From contig CAWHCD010000004.1 of the NCBI GenBank assembly GCA_963828015.1, positions 806,001 through 870,000 on the forward strand: 64,000 nt of DNA, written 5' to 3'. This document shows positions 47,731 through 63,489 of the stretch, in pieces (the first letter of the stretch is position 1; the number at the start of each line of letters is the position of its first letter). Both the position numbers and the translations under genes were made by a program. This stretch comes from CAVPUA01 sp963828015. GTDB taxonomy: Bacteria; Actinomycetota; Actinomycetes; Mycobacteriales; Jatrophihabitantaceae. The notes below the pieces were generated by a model, which was not told the DNA's origin, made no database searches, and saw only the letters and a list, made by a program, of their open reading frames with translations.

Positions 47731-48231
47731 TGACCGGCAAGAGAATCACCGTGGAAACGTTCGCAGGGCTTCCCATGGACGAGGCCGATACCGAGCTGCT
47801 CGGGCGGTTGGCCTCGGTGTACGCCACGCACGATCCGGTACCGGCGGGGCTGGTTGAGCGTCTGCAGTTCGGGATCACTCTCGACGCCCTGCAGGTTGGA
47901 GGTGGCGCAACTGCAAAGTATGGACAGCCTGGCCGGGGCTCGTGGCGAGGCCACCGATGTCCAGACGATCACCTTTACCAGTTCGGGCCTGACGACGATG
48001 GTGACAATCACCAAGTCCGATGCCGAGCACGTTCGCATCGACGGCTGGGCCGCTCCCGGCGGAGGTCTGCAGGTCCTGCTGCGCGGCAGCGCCGGTGAGC
48101 TGCGGACGACTGCGGACTCCAACGGGCGGTTCGTGTTCGAGGACGTGCCGCGCGGACTGGTGCAGTTCGTGTTGCGGGCGCCCGAAGGGACGGCGGCCGC
48201 GCCGGTGATCACGCCGTCGGTCGAGCTCTAG
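47727..48231 (+). CDS. Small sigma-associated protein with carboxypeptidase-regulatory-like domain, one frameshift
   Basis: The start is ATG 47727 or 47730 after GGGAGG. The frame breaks at an extra T near 47897; removing it gives 167 residues. The N-terminal half is helical (MDEADTELLGRLASVYATHDPVPAGLVERLQFGITLDAL), a place where an anti-sigma domain could be, but there is no HC2 zinc motif. The C-terminal half is a beta-sandwich (HVRIDGWAAPGGGLQVLLRGSAGELRTTADSNGRFVFEDVPRG) like carboxypeptidase regulatory domains. No membrane helix is present. Candidate anti-sigma or sigma modulator; this is inferred from position only. Confidence 0.72.
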
Positions 48232-48237
48232 GTCGAG

Positions 48238-50769
48238 ATGCCAGCGCCGTCCGACGAAGCACTCGAGCAGGCCCGGCGACTGCACGAGAAGGCCGTCGCT
48301 GACGGACGCTTCGGCCATGCGGTCAAAGCGATCAAGACCCTGGAACGAGCCCTGGCCGCGTTGGAGGGTCGCACGGAGCGCGAGGCCGGCCTGCTGACGG
48401 TTGAGGTGCTGCTGTCTCTGGCCGTCAATGTGGCTGAGGTGCACGGAGCCGACCGGGGCCTGCTCGAAATGGCCCGAGCCGAGCGACTCGTCCGTCAGCT
48501 CGACGATCCAGCGCTGACCGTACGCATGCACAACAACCACGCGCTGATCGCCAGCCGCGCCGGTGATCTGGCCCAGGCGGGGGAACAGTTCGACCTGGCG
48601 ATGAAGCTGCTGGAGCACGCGAGCCCGCACGATCGGATGTATACGTTGCTCAACAGCGGCAACCTGCGGTTATATCGCGGCCAACTCGTCGAGGCGCAGC
48701 GCTTATTCAGTCAGTCGGCTGCGGCGGCGGAGACGGCCGCGATTCTGGATGGGCAGTTCCGGGCGCTGCACAATCTGGGCTACGTCGAGTTTCTGGCCGG
48801 AAATATCCCGGCCGCGCTGCAGTCGATGGAACAAGCCAATGCCCTCGAGGTCGAGGTGTCTCGGGGGATCTGGGCCCTTGATCGGGCGCGCATCCTGCTC
48901 GAAGCCGGCTTGACCCGCGAGGCCGACGAGACGCTGGCCCTGGCCGAGGGCATCTTTCGTACCGACCGCACCGCCCAGGACCTGGGTGAGACCGAGGTCG
49001 CCCGAGCCGAGTGCGCGCTGGTCACCGGTGATGTCGCGGCCGCGCGCCGTTATGCCGCTCGCGCGCGGGACCGCTTCCGCCGACGGGGCAATGCCCGGTG
49101 GCAACGCGCGGCCGAGCTGGTGCTGCTGCAGGGGGATCTACGGGCGGGGCGGCCCGGCGCCCGAATCGCGCCGGTGGCCGCGCGGCTGGCCGTCGACCTG
49201 GCGGCCGACGGCTTGTCCACCTCGGCCCGCACCGCCCGGCTCATCCAGGTCGAGGCGCTGCTCTCGGTCGGTCAGCTGCGCCAGGCCGAACAGGTGATTG
49301 CCGCGGTGGGCCGGGAACAACCCACCGACCCCATTGCGGCGCGGACCCACGCCCGCTACGTCAGGGCGCGGCTCGACCTGGGGCGGGGTGATCGGGCCGC
49401 GGCGCGACGTCAGGTGCGGGCCGGCCTGGCAACCCTGGCCCAACACCAAGCGCGCTTCGGCGGGATCGACCTGCGCACGGCCAGCGCCGTGCACGGCCGG
49501 CGACTGGCCGAACTGGACCTTTCGATGGCACTTGACCAAGGACGGCCCGCGGTCGTGTTCGCCGCGATCGAACGCGGCCGGGCGGTGTCCAGCCGCTTGC
49601 CGGCCGTCCAGCCTCCAGCCGATGAACGCACGGCCGAGCTGCTCTCCGAGCTGCGCCAGGTCGTCGAGTCGCTGCATGCTGCGCGCGGTGATTCAGTAAG
49701 CGCCCAGCGGCGTCGACGCGATCTCGAGCAGCAGATCCAGTCCCGATCCTGGACGTTGCCCGGTGCCGGGACGGCGGCGGCGCCCGCGGGTCTGGACGAG
49801 GTCCGGGCCGCGGCGAGGGCGGCCGAGGTGACGGTGGTGGCCTACCTGGCGACAGGCGGCGGACTGCACGCGTTGGTGATCGAACCCGCGCGTCTGCGGC
49901 TGGTCGAACTGGGCAGCGGGGGCGAGGTCGATGAGCTGATTCGTCGCGCCCGAGCCGATTTCGACGTGATCGCCCACGATCGGATGCCGGCCGGGATCCG
50001 CGCGGCGGCAACCGCCTCGCTGCGCCGTTCGCTCGCCGGGTTGGATGCCGCCCTGCTGGCCCCTATCGGCGTGCACGAGCAGCGGCTGGTCGTGGTTCCG
50101 ACCGGCCTGCTGGGCGCGGTGCCCTGGAGTGCGCTACCCAGCCGCAACCGTCGAGCTACCGTCGTCGCCCCGTCGGCGACCGCCTGGCTCGACGCCGCCC
50201 GGCGCGACGCGCCGCGAGCCGGCACGACAATCGCGCTGGCCGGTCCGCGGCTCGAACGGGCGGCCCAGGAGGTGCAGCAGATCGCCGCCAGTTGGCTAAC
50301 AGGCCTAGCCGTACCTCGGGGCGACCGCGCCGGCCTGTTGGCCGCGTTTGCCGCGGCCAGCATCGTGCACGTCGCCGCACACGGTCAGCATCAGATTGAG
50401 AACCCGCTGTTCTCCTCGATCCAGCTCGGCGACGGCCCGCTGTTCGCCCACGAACTCGCCACCACCCCGCCGCATGTCGTCCTGTCCGCCTGCGAACTGG
50501 GCCTGGCGACGGTGCGCCCCGGTGATGAGGCGCTCGGGCTGACCAGCGTGCTGCTGCAGCGGGGCACGCAGAGCGTGATCGGCACAGTGGCGCGGGTGGG
50601 TGACGGCGCCGCCGCCGAGGCGATGGTCGACTACCACCGATTGCTGGCCAGTGGTTTGTCCTCCGCCGATGCGCTGGCCACCGCCAGCGCTCAGGCACCG
50701 ACCCCGTTGCCGTTCGTCTGCTTCGGGTCGGCGTGGACGGCCTCGACCGCTGGGCCGGCCGCGGCCTAA
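48238..50769 (+). CDS. TPR-CHAT protein (caspase-like protease with tetratricopeptide sensor)
   Basis: 843 residues starting at ATG 48238, 6 bases after the upstream stop. Residues 1-450 are TPR-like helical repeats (MHNNHALIASRAGDLAQAGEQFDLAMKLLEHA, ALHNLGYVEFLAGNIPAALQSMEQAN). From about residue 540 lies a CHAT domain of the caspase/separase clan. The catalytic dyad is His715 in IVHVAAHGQHQ and Cys752 in VVLSACELG; FSSIQLGDGPL and LLQRGTQSVIGTVARV are further CHAT landmarks. CHAT proteins (PF12770) are the proteolytic partners in Craspase and other bacterial systems that cleave a dedicated target. Here the likely targets are the co-encoded proteins. No membrane segment is seen. Confidence 0.92.
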   Translation: MPAPSDEALEQARRLHEKAVADGRFGHAVKAIKTLERALAALEGRTEREAGLLTVEVLLSLAVNVAEVHGADRGLLEMARAERLVRQLDDPALTVRMHNNHALIASRAGDLAQAGEQFDLAMKLLEHASPHDRMYTLLNSGNLRLYRGQLVEAQRLFSQSAAAAETAAILDGQFRALHNLGYVEFLAGNIPAALQSMEQANALEVEVSRGIWALDRARILLEAGLTREADETLALAEGIFRTDRTAQDLGETEVARAECALVTGDVAAARRYAARARDRFRRRGNARWQRAAELVLLQGDLRAGRPGARIAPVAARLAVDLAADGLSTSARTARLIQVEALLSVGQLRQAEQVIAAVGREQPTDPIAARTHARYVRARLDLGRGDRAAARRQVRAGLATLAQHQARFGGIDLRTASAVHGRRLAELDLSMALDQGRPAVVFAAIERGRAVSSRLPAVQPPADERTAELLSELRQVVESLHAARGDSVSAQRRRRDLEQQIQSRSWTLPGAGTAAAPAGLDEVRAAARAAEVTVVAYLATGGGLHALVIEPARLRLVELGSGGEVDELIRRARADFDVIAHDRMPAGIRAAATASLRRSLAGLDAALLAPIGVHEQRLVVVPTGLLGAVPWSALPSRNRRATVVAPSATAWLDAARRDAPRAGTTIALAGPRLERAAQEVQQIAASWLTGLAVPRGDRAGLLAAFAAASIVHVAAHGQHQIENPLFSSIQLGDGPLFAHELATTPPHVVLSACELGLATVRPGDEALGLTSVLLQRGTQSVIGTVARVGDGAAAEAMVDYHRLLASGLSSADALATASAQAPTPLPFVCFGSAWTASTAGPAAA

Positions 50770-50778
50770 CCGCGCGAT

Positions 50779-50807
50779 TTGGCGCACCGCGGTCGGCTGC
50801 GTACGCT
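50779..50807 (+). promoter_or_regulatory. Probable promoter of rplJ-rplL
   Basis: TTGGCG (50779-50784) and TACGCT (50802-50807) are separated by 17 bases. The start would fall near 50814, at the beginning of the leader. It means rplJL does not depend on read-through from the CHAT module. Confidence 0.55.
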
Positions 50808-50814
50808 TGACCTT

Positions 50815-50990
50815 GATCCACCGAAGACCGCTGGTCATTGCGTGCGCACACGCGATTGAACGGCTCCGAAGCGTCGGAGCGGCCCGCGCAGGTTGGACGG
50901 TACGGCTTTGCGGGCCTTCGCCTGCGAATGTCCCGCCCCGTGCGCCCTGCGCCGGGGCGTTCCTCGTTTCCGGGCCGCTTGATCACGTCT
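50815..50990 (+). ncRNA. Putative L10 leader (autoregulatory mRNA element)
   Basis: The 215 bases before rplJ hold CCGAAGACCGCTGGTCATTGCGTG and later complementary GC-rich arms (GCCCCGTGCGCC, GCGCCGGGGCG), in the position and style of the L10 leader. There the L10-(L12)4 complex binds and represses translation or causes attenuation. The exact fold was not computed. Confidence 0.5.
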
Positions 50991-51030
50991 GGGCCGTATT
51001 GATCAGCCCGATGAGTTCGAGAGGAGGAAC

Positions 51031-51702
51031 ATGCCGAACACCGAAAAGGCCGCTGCGGTAGCCGAGATCACCGAGCACTTCAACACCTCGAGCGCGACGG
51101 TCATCACCGAGTACCGCGGCCTGACCGTCAAGCAGATCACCGACCTGCGCCGCGCGCTGGGCAGCGACACCACGTACGCGGTCGTCAAGAACACGCTCAC
51201 CAAGCGGGCGGCCGCTGAAGCCGGCGTCACGCTCGATCACGCTCTGCTGGCCGGGCCGACCGCCATTGCCTTCGTCAAGGGTGACCCGGTCGAGGCCGCG
51301 AAGGGCTTGCGCGAGTTCGCCAAGACCAACCCGCTGCTGGTCATCAAGGGCGGCATCCTCGACGGCAAGGCGCTGTCCGCCGCCGAGGTAGCCAAGATCG
51401 CCGATCTCGAGTCCCGCGAGGTCCTGTTGGCCAAGGTGGCTGGTGCCGTCAAGGCGCTGCCCGCCCGTGCCGCCGGACTGTTCCAGGCGCCGCTGTCGCA
51501 GGTGGCTCGTCTGGTCCGGGCGCTGGAGGAGCAGACCCCGGCCGCCGCCGTGGCCGAGGCACCTGTCGCCGAGGCGCCCGTGGCCGAGGCACCCGCTGCC
51601 GAAGCCGAAGCACCCGAAGCCGAGGCGCCCGTCGCCGAAGCGCCCACGGCCGAGGCCGTTACCGAAGAAAGCACTGAAGCTCCCGCCGAGCCGGCGGAGT
51701 AG
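51031..51702 (+). CDS. rplJ: 50S ribosomal protein L10 with long Ala/Glu/Pro/Val tail
   Basis: 223 residues starting at ATG 51031 after GAGAGGAGG. The first 175 residues are standard L10 ([83 protein letters not shown]). The last 48 residues are a low-complexity tail of VAEAP-like repeats. The stalk-binding helix that recruits L7/L12 dimers lies just before this tail. Confidence 0.96.
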   Translation: MPNTEKAAAVAEITEHFNTSSATVITEYRGLTVKQITDLRRALGSDTTYAVVKNTLTKRAAAEAGVTLDHALLAGPTAIAFVKGDPVEAAKGLREFAKTNPLLVIKGGILDGKALSAAEVAKIADLESREVLLAKVAGAVKALPARAAGLFQAPLSQVARLVRALEEQTPAAAVAEAPVAEAPVAEAPAAEAEAPEAEAPVAEAPTAEAVTEESTEAPAEPAE

Positions 51703-51749
51703 TACCCACCGATAGCCGGCTCACCCGGCTCCACTGAAAGGACGCCACC

Positions 51750-52139
51750 ATGGCGAAGCTCAGCACCGCCGAGCTGATCGACGCGTTCAAGGAATTGACG
51801 CTGCTCGAGCTCTCGGATTTCGTGAAGCAGTTCGAAGAGACGTTTGACGTCACCGCCGCCGCTCCGGTCGCCGTCGCGGCACCGGCCGGCCCGGGCGGAG
51901 CGGCTCCGGCCGAGGCCGCCGAGGAGAAGGACGAGTTCGACGTCGTCCTCGAGGCCGCGGGCGACAAGAAGATCCAGGTCATCAAGGAGGTGCGCACGCT
52001 CACGAACCTGGGCCTCAAGGAGGCCAAGGACCTCGTCGACGGCGCGCCGAAGTCGGTGCTGGAGAAGGTCAACAAGGAAGCGGCCGACAAGGCGAAGGCG
52101 GCCCTCGAGGGCGCCGGCGCGACCGTCACCGTCAAGTAA
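51750..52139 (+). CDS. rplL: 50S ribosomal protein L7/L12
   Basis: 129 residues, normal size. The N-terminal dimerisation region [30 protein letters not shown], an Ala-rich hinge, and the C-terminal domain [28 protein letters not shown] that binds translation factors. It starts at ATG 51750 after GAAAGGA. Confidence 0.97.
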   Translation: MAKLSTAELIDAFKELTLLELSDFVKQFEETFDVTAAAPVAVAAPAGPGGAAPAEAAEEKDEFDVVLEAAGDKKIQVIKEVRTLTNLGLKEAKDLVDGAPKSVLEKVNKEAADKAKAALEGAGATVTVK

Positions 52140-52170
52140 CTCCCGTCCGGGCGGCCTGCCGCTCCGACAC

Positions 52171-52205
52171 CAGAGGCCCGCGCTCCCAGTGAGCGCGGGC
52201 CTCTG
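52171..52205 (+). terminator. Hairpin after rplL
   Basis: A perfect 15-bp inverted repeat (52171-52185 and 52191-52205) with loop CCAGT, 31 bases after the rplL stop. There is no T-run, so it may be a partial terminator or mRNA-end stabiliser allowing read-through to rpoBC. Confidence 0.7.
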
Positions 52206-52230
52206 CCGTCCCCGGGCGACGCGATCTCTT

Positions 52231-52301
52231 GCCGAGTGGGCGTCAGCGCGCCGAGTGGGCGGCCGTACGTGGCCACTCGCGCAGTTACAGCCCACTCGGC
52301 G
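52231..52301. repeat. Second cluster of GCCGAGTGGGC-type intergenic motifs
   Basis: GCCGAGTGGGCG occurs at 52231-52242 and 52250-52261, and the inverse CCCACTCGGCG at 52291-52301, with a partial copy near 52274. The same motif family occurs 16 kb away at 36385-36457. It lies in the 416-base rplL-rpoB gap, which holds no gene. The rest of this gap has the promoters described separately. Confidence 0.75.
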
Positions 52302-52418
52302 TACATAAGGGCGGGCGCTGCCGCCGTAACACGAGATATTTGTCCACAGTTTGCGGGTTGGTGCTTGACGTGGGCCGCGCCGGGAGGCACCCTCTACTTG
52401 CGCTCCAGGTTCCGGGGC

Positions 52419-52447
52419 TGGACAGAGCTGCCCGGAATCGCTAGACT
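52419..52447 (+). promoter_or_regulatory. Probable rpoB promoter
   Basis: TGGACA (52419-52424) and TAGACT (52442-52447) are separated by 17 bases, giving a leader of about 100 bases. A second candidate lies upstream: TTGACG (52365-52370) with CACCCT at 52388, also a 17-base spacer. Confidence 0.6.
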
Positions 52448-52555
52448 GCTGTGTTGCGCTGCCCTCTGACAACTTTCGACCCGCACAGGGTCTCATTTTG
52501 GTTGCCGGAAACAGCGACGTTCGGCCCGCACAGCTAGTCCTTGGAAGGACGCATC

Positions 52556-55500
52556 TTGGCAGTCGCCCGCTCCGGTAAGGCAAGTTCCACCAATGGCACC
52601 ACGCACGGTATTCCGGGATCCCCGACCCGTACGTCGTTCGCCAAGATCCGCGAGCCGCTGGAGGTGCCCAACCTTCTCGCGCTGCAGACCGAATCCTTCG
52701 ACTGGCTTGTCGGTAACGACGCCTGGCAGGCCCGGTTGGGAAACACCAGCAGCAGCGCCGCGGCTCGAACCGAATCCGGCCTGGCCGAGATTCTCGGCGA
52801 GATCTCGCCGATCGAGGACTTCTCCGGCTCGATGAGCCTGTCCTTCTCCAACCCGCGCTTCGAGGACGTCAAGGCGTCCATCGAGGAGTGCAAGGACAAG
52901 GACATGACCTACGCCGCCCCGTTGTTCGTCACGGCGGAGTTCATCAACAACACCACCGGCGAGATCAAGAGCCAGACGGTGTTCATGGGTGACTTCCCGA
53001 TGATGACCCGCAAGGGCACCTTCGTCATCAACGGCACCGAGCGCGTCGTCGTCTCCCAGCTCGTCCGCTCCCCGGGCGTGTACTTCGACCGGACGCTGGA
53101 CAAGGCCTCCGACGTCGACGTCTACAGCGTCAAGGTCATCCCCGGCCGCGGCGCGTGGCTCGAGTTCGACGTCGACAAGCGCGGCACCGTCGGTGTGCGC
53201 ATCGACCGCAAGCGTCGCCAGCCGGTCACCGTGCTGCTCAAGGCTCTGGGCTGGACCGATGACCGCATCCGCGAGCACTTCGGCTGGTCCGAGACCCTGC
53301 TCGCGACCCTGGAGAAGGACCACATCGCGACCCCGGACGAGGCGTTGCTCGACATCTACCGCAAGCTGCGTCCGGGCGAGCCGCCCACGCGCGAGTCGGC
53401 GCAGGCGCTGCTGGAGAACCTGTTCTTCAACTCCAAGCGCTACGACCTGGCCCGGGTGGGCCGCTACAAGGTCAACAAGAAGCTCGGCACCGACGCCCCC
53501 GTGGGCACCGGCACGCTGACCGAGGACGACATCGTCCGCGCCATCGAGTACCTCATCCGGCTGCAGGCCGGCGAGGACGGCTACGAGACCGATGACATCG
53601 ACCATTTCGGCAACCGCCGCCTGCGCACCGTGGGTGAACTCATCCAGAACCAGATCCGGGTGGGTCTGTCACGGATGGAGCGGGTTGTCCGCGAGCGGAT
53701 GACGACCCAGGACGTCGAGGCCATCACGCCGCAGACGCTGATCAACATCCGGCCGGTCGTCGCCTCCATCAAGGAGTTCTTCGGCACCAGCCAGCTCAGC
53801 CAGTTCATGGACCAGACCAACCCGCTCGCCGGTCTGACCCACAAGCGCCGGCTGTCCGCGCTCGGCCCCGGTGGCCTCAGCCGCGACCGGGCCGGCTTCG
53901 AGGTCCGCGACGTGCACCCCAGCCACTACGGCCGGATGTGCCCGATCGAGACCCCGGAAGGCCCGAACATCGGCCTGATCGGCTCGCTGGCCTCCTACGG
54001 ACGGATCAACGCGTTCGGCTTCATCGAGACGCCGTACCGCAAGGTCACCGACGGCACCGCGACCGACCAGATCGACTACCTGTCCGCCGACGAGGAGGAC
54101 CGGCACGTCATCGCGCAGGCCAACTCGCCGATCGACGCCTCGGGTCACTTCACCGAGGCCCGGGTCCTGGTCCGCAAGAAGGGCGGCGAGGTCGACTACA
54201 TCGAGCCGTCCGACGTCGACTACATGGACGTCTCGCCGCGCCAGATGGTGTCGGTCGCGACCGCGATGATCCCGTTCCTGGAACACGACGACGCCAACCG
54301 GGCCCTGATGGGCGCCAACATGCAGCGGCAGGCGGTTCCGCTGCTGCGGGCCGAGGCGCCGCTGGTCGGCACCGGTATGGAGCTGCGCTGCGCGGTGGAC
54401 GCCGCCGACGTCGTCACGGCCGAGAAGGCGGGCGTGGTCAGCGAGCTGTCGGCCGATTACCTCACCGTCATGGCCGACGACGGCACGTTCCAGACCTACC
54501 GGCTGGCCAAGTTCGCCCGCTCCAACCAGGGCACGAGCTTCAACCAGAAGCCGATCGTCGACGAGGGTGACCGCGTCGAGGTCGGTCAGGTGCTGGCCGA
54601 CGGCCCGTCCACCGACGAGGGCGAGATGGCCCTGGGCAAGAACCTGCTCGTGGCGTTCATGCCGTGGGAGGGCCACAACTACGAGGACGCGATCATCCTC
54701 AACCAGCGGCTGGTCCAGGACGACGTCCTCACCTCGATCCACATCGAGGAGCACGAGGTCGACGCCCGCGACACCAAGCTGGGTGCCGAGGAGATCACTC
54801 GCGACATCCCGAACGTCTCCGAGGAGGTGCTCGCCGACCTCGACGAGCGCGGCATCGTGCGCATCGGCGCCGACGTCGTCCCCGGTGACGTGCTGGTCGG
54901 CAAGGTCACGCCCAAGGGTGAGACCGAGCTGACCCCGGAGGAGCGGCTGCTGCGCGCGATCTTCGGCGAGAAGGCCCGCGAGGTTCGCGACACGTCCCTG
55001 AAGGTGCCGCACGGCGAGGCCGGCAAGGTCATCGGCGTCCGGGTCTTCTCCCGCGAGGACGGCGACGAGCTGGCTCCGGGCGTCAACGAGCTGGTCCGGG
55101 TCTACATCGCCCAGAAGCGCAAGATCCAGCCCGGTGACAAGCTGGCCGGCCGACACGGCAACAAGGGCGTCATCTCGATCATCCTGGCGCCCGAGGACAT
55201 GCCGTTCCTCGAGGACGGCACGCCGGTCGACATCGTGCTCAACCCGTTGGGGGTGCCCGGCCGGATGAACATCGGCCAGGTGCTGGAAACCCACCTGGGC
55301 TGGGTGGCCAAGACCGGCTGGAAGGTCGAGGGCAACCCCGACTGGGCCGCCTTGCTGCCCGAGCACGCCCGCGAGGGTGGTCCGGGTACGAACGTCGCGA
55401 CCCCGGTCTTCGACGGTGCCCGCGAGGAGGAGATCACCGGCCTGCTCGACTCGACGCTGCCTACGCGCGACGGCAATCAGCTGATCAACCGCACCGGCAA

Positions 55501-56014
55501 GGCGCGGCTGCTCGACGGTCGCTCCGGCGAGCCGTTCCCGCACCCGATCAGCGTCGGCTACGTCTACATCCTCAAGCTGCTCCACCTGGTCGACGACAAG
55601 ATCCACGCTCGCTCGACCGGTCCGTACTCGATGATCACCCAGCAGCCGCTGGGCGGTAAGGCGCAGTTCGGTGGCCAGCGCTTCGGCGAGATGGAGTGCT
55701 GGGCGATGCAGGCCTACGGCGCGGCGTACGCGTTGCAGGAACTGCTGACGATCAAGTCCGACGACATCCTCGGCCGCGTCAAGGTGTACGAGGCCATCGT
55801 CAAGGGCGAGAACATCCCCGAGCCGGGCATCCCGGAATCGTTCAAGGTGCTGCTGAAGGAACTGCAGTCGCTGTGCCTGAACGTCGAGGTGCTCTCCAGC
55901 GATGGGGTCGCCGTCGAGATGCGCGACACCGATGACGACGTGTACCGCGCCGCCGAAGAGCTGGGCATCGACCTGTCCCGGCGCTTCGAGCCCAGCAGCG
56001 TCGAAGAAGTCTGA
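52556..56014 (+). CDS. rpoB: DNA-directed RNA polymerase subunit beta
   Basis: 1152 residues. I choose TTG 52556 because GGAAGGA lies 6 bases before it; the open frame begins at 52541, on the ribosome site itself. The rifampicin region near 53780-53880 reads [20 protein letters not shown] and continues [13 protein letters not shown], with the Asp, His and Ser that are changed in common resistance mutants all wild-type. [34 protein letters not shown] and [19 protein letters not shown] are core beta-subunit segments. It forms the catalytic core with RpoC, whose gene follows after 85 bases. Confidence 0.98.
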   Translation: MAVARSGKASSTNGTTHGIPGSPTRTSFAKIREPLEVPNLLALQTESFDWLVGNDAWQARLGNTSSSAAARTESGLAEILGEISPIEDFSGSMSLSFSNPRFEDVKASIEECKDKDMTYAAPLFVTAEFINNTTGEIKSQTVFMGDFPMMTRKGTFVINGTERVVVSQLVRSPGVYFDRTLDKASDVDVYSVKVIPGRGAWLEFDVDKRGTVGVRIDRKRRQPVTVLLKALGWTDDRIREHFGWSETLLATLEKDHIATPDEALLDIYRKLRPGEPPTRESAQALLENLFFNSKRYDLARVGRYKVNKKLGTDAPVGTGTLTEDDIVRAIEYLIRLQAGEDGYETDDIDHFGNRRLRTVGELIQNQIRVGLSRMERVVRERMTTQDVEAITPQTLINIRPVVASIKEFFGTSQLSQFMDQTNPLAGLTHKRRLSALGPGGLSRDRAGFEVRDVHPSHYGRMCPIETPEGPNIGLIGSLASYGRINAFGFIETPYRKVTDGTATDQIDYLSADEEDRHVIAQANSPIDASGHFTEARVLVRKKGGEVDYIEPSDVDYMDVSPRQMVSVATAMIPFLEHDDANRALMGANMQRQAVPLLRAEAPLVGTGMELRCAVDAADVVTAEKAGVVSELSADYLTVMADDGTFQTYRLAKFARSNQGTSFNQKPIVDEGDRVEVGQVLADGPSTDEGEMALGKNLLVAFMPWEGHNYEDAIILNQRLVQDDVLTSIHIEEHEVDARDTKLGAEEITRDIPNVSEEVLADLDERGIVRIGADVVPGDVLVGKVTPKGETELTPEERLLRAIFGEKAREVRDTSLKVPHGEAGKVIGVRVFSREDGDELAPGVNELVRVYIAQKRKIQPGDKLAGRHGNKGVISIILAPEDMPFLEDGTPVDIVLNPLGVPGRMNIGQVLETHLGWVAKTGWKVEGNPDWAALLPEHAREGGPGTNVATPVFDGAREEEITGLLDSTLPTRDGNQLINRTGKARLLDGRSGEPFPHPISVGYVYILKLLHLVDDKIHARSTGPYSMITQQPLGGKAQFGGQRFGEMECWAMQAYGAAYALQELLTIKSDDILGRVKVYEAIVKGENIPEPGIPESFKVLLKELQSLCLNVEVLSSDGVAVEMRDTDDDVYRAAEELGIDLSRRFEPSSVEEV

Positions 56015-56099
56015 TGAGGTGTCCCGCGGCCGGTTCGCCCGGCCGCGGGATGACCACCAACCCTTAGATCCAAAAGCATTACCGACGAAGGTAGGAACC

Positions 56100-60008
<3,909 letters not shown>

Positions 60009-60025
60009 TCGGTAGCTCGGCTCTT

Positions 60026-60074
60026 GACCAACCGGGACTTTTAGCGCATCTGCGACTAAAGGTCCCGGTTGGTC
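60026..60074 (+). terminator. Terminator after rpoC
   Basis: An inverted repeat of about 18 bp: GACCAACCGGGAC at 60026 pairs with GTCCCGGTTGGTC ending at 60074, and the stem extends through TTTAG/CTAAA. It begins 18 bases after the rpoC stop. It separates rpoBC from the rpsL operon. Confidence 0.8.
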
Positions 60075-60113
60075 TGTCCGGCTGAGGTCCCGCCCGGCGT
60101 GCGACCCGCGATT

Positions 60114-60142
60114 TTGCGTGCACGCGACGGTCCGGGTATCGT
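60114..60142 (+). promoter_or_regulatory. Probable rpsL operon promoter; rest of the rpoC-rpsL gap is empty
   Basis: TTGCGT (60114-60119) and TATCGT (60137-60142) with a 17-base spacer, implying a leader of about 275 bases to rpsL. The leader (60150-60424) shows no gene I can support; it may fold, but I did not compute it. Confidence 0.5.
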
Positions 60143-60424
60143 TAGCGGACGTGCCCGGAGCGATCTGGGTAACACTCTTGTGCCCCACGGTGCAGCAGAT
60201 CGACAGCCCTCAGCGGCCGGCGATCCGCGCCACGAGGTGCGGGCTCACCGATCAGACCGGTCGATTCTTCCGGGCTGACCTGTGGCGGGCGTTCGACACG
60301 CCCGACCTCGGGGACCGGTGAGGGGCGATTTGTACAACAGAACAGCCGAAATCCGGGGCCTTCAGGGTCCGGTGCACAGTGACGGACCCCGGTCCGTATG
60401 ACGAACGAGGAGATTGCAGGCCGC

Positions 60425-60799
60425 ATGCCTACGATCCAGCAACTGGTCCGCAAGGGCCGCCAGGACAAGATCGGGAAGACCAAGACCCCGGCGTTGAAGG
60501 CTTCGCCGCAGCGTCGTGGCGTCTGCACCCGTGTCTATACGACGACCCCGAAGAAGCCGAACTCGGCGCTGCGCAAGGTCGCCCGCGTGCGGCTGACCAG
60601 CGGTATCGAGGTCACGGCCTACATCCCGGGCGTCGGTCACAACCTGCAGGAGCACTCGATCGTGCTCGTGCGCGGCGGTCGGGTGAAGGACCTCCCCGGC
60701 GTTCGCTACAAGATCATCCGCGGTTCGCTGGACACCCAGGGCGTCCGCAACCGCAAGCAGGCCCGCAGCAAGTACGGCGCCAAGAAGGAGAAGTCCTAA
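60425..60799 (+). CDS. rpsL: 30S ribosomal protein S12
   Basis: 124 residues from ATG 60425 ([15 protein letters not shown]); the in-frame ATG 60398 would add a non-homologous [22 protein letters not shown] gives Lys43 and GGRVKDLPG gives Lys88, both wild-type at the positions changed in streptomycin resistance. Its stop shares one base with the rpsG start. Confidence 0.97.
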   Translation: MPTIQQLVRKGRQDKIGKTKTPALKASPQRRGVCTRVYTTTPKKPNSALRKVARVRLTSGIEVTAYIPGVGHNLQEHSIVLVRGGRVKDLPGVRYKIIRGSLDTQGVRNRKQARSKYGAKKEKS

Positions 60800-61269
60800 T
60801 GCCTCGCAAAGGCCCCGCGCCCAAGCGGCCGCTGGTCATCGACCCGGTGTACAACTCACCGCTCGTCACCCAGCTCGTGAACAAGATCCTCGTCGGCGGC
60901 AAGCGCTCGCTGGCCGAGAAGATCGTCTACGGCGCCCTCGAAGGCGCGCAGGAGAAGACCGGTACCGATCCGGTCATCACCCTCAAGCGCGCGCTCGACA
61001 ACGTCAAGCCGACCCTCGAGGTCAAGAGCCGCCGCGTCGGTGGCGCCACCTACCAGGTGCCGGTCGAGGTCAAGGCCGGCCGCAGCACCACGCTGGCCCT
61101 GCGCTGGCTGGTCAGCTACTCCCGCGCCCGGCGCGAGAAGACGATGACCGAGCGACTGATGAACGAGCTCCTGGACGCCAGCAATGGCCTCGGAGCCAGC
61201 GTCAAGCGTCGCGAGGACACCCACAAGATGGCCGAGTCCAACAAGGCCTTCGCGCACTACCGCTGGTAG
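60799..61269 (+). CDS. rpsG: 30S ribosomal protein S7
   Basis: 156 residues. [42 protein letters not shown] and [20 protein letters not shown] are the S7 signatures. S7 nucleates assembly of the 30S head and represses its own operon in E. coli. The start overlaps the rpsL stop by one base. Confidence 0.97.
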   Translation: MPRKGPAPKRPLVIDPVYNSPLVTQLVNKILVGGKRSLAEKIVYGALEGAQEKTGTDPVITLKRALDNVKPTLEVKSRRVGGATYQVPVEVKAGRSTTLALRWLVSYSRARREKTMTERLMNELLDASNGLGASVKRREDTHKMAESNKAFAHYRW

Positions 61270-61313
61270 TGCCCACCCGATTTTCCCGCACGTAACCAGA
61301 GAAGACAGGAATC

Positions 61314-63410
<2,097 letters not shown>

Positions 63411-63489
63411 TAAGCCCCAAAGTCTCCAACAACATCACAACTAGTCGGCTCATCAGACCGGCGAATACCAAGAGGGAAAGGGATCCATC

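Noticed and set aside
45473..50769. Module as a prophage or integrative element
   Set aside because: No integrase, transposase, terminal repeats or tRNA border was found, so only an accessory operon is claimed.
53780..53880. Rifampicin-resistance mutation in rpoB (Thr in DQTNP where mycobacteria have Asn)
   Set aside because: The key Asp, His and Ser positions are wild-type, and this position may vary naturally between genera; no resistance is claimed.
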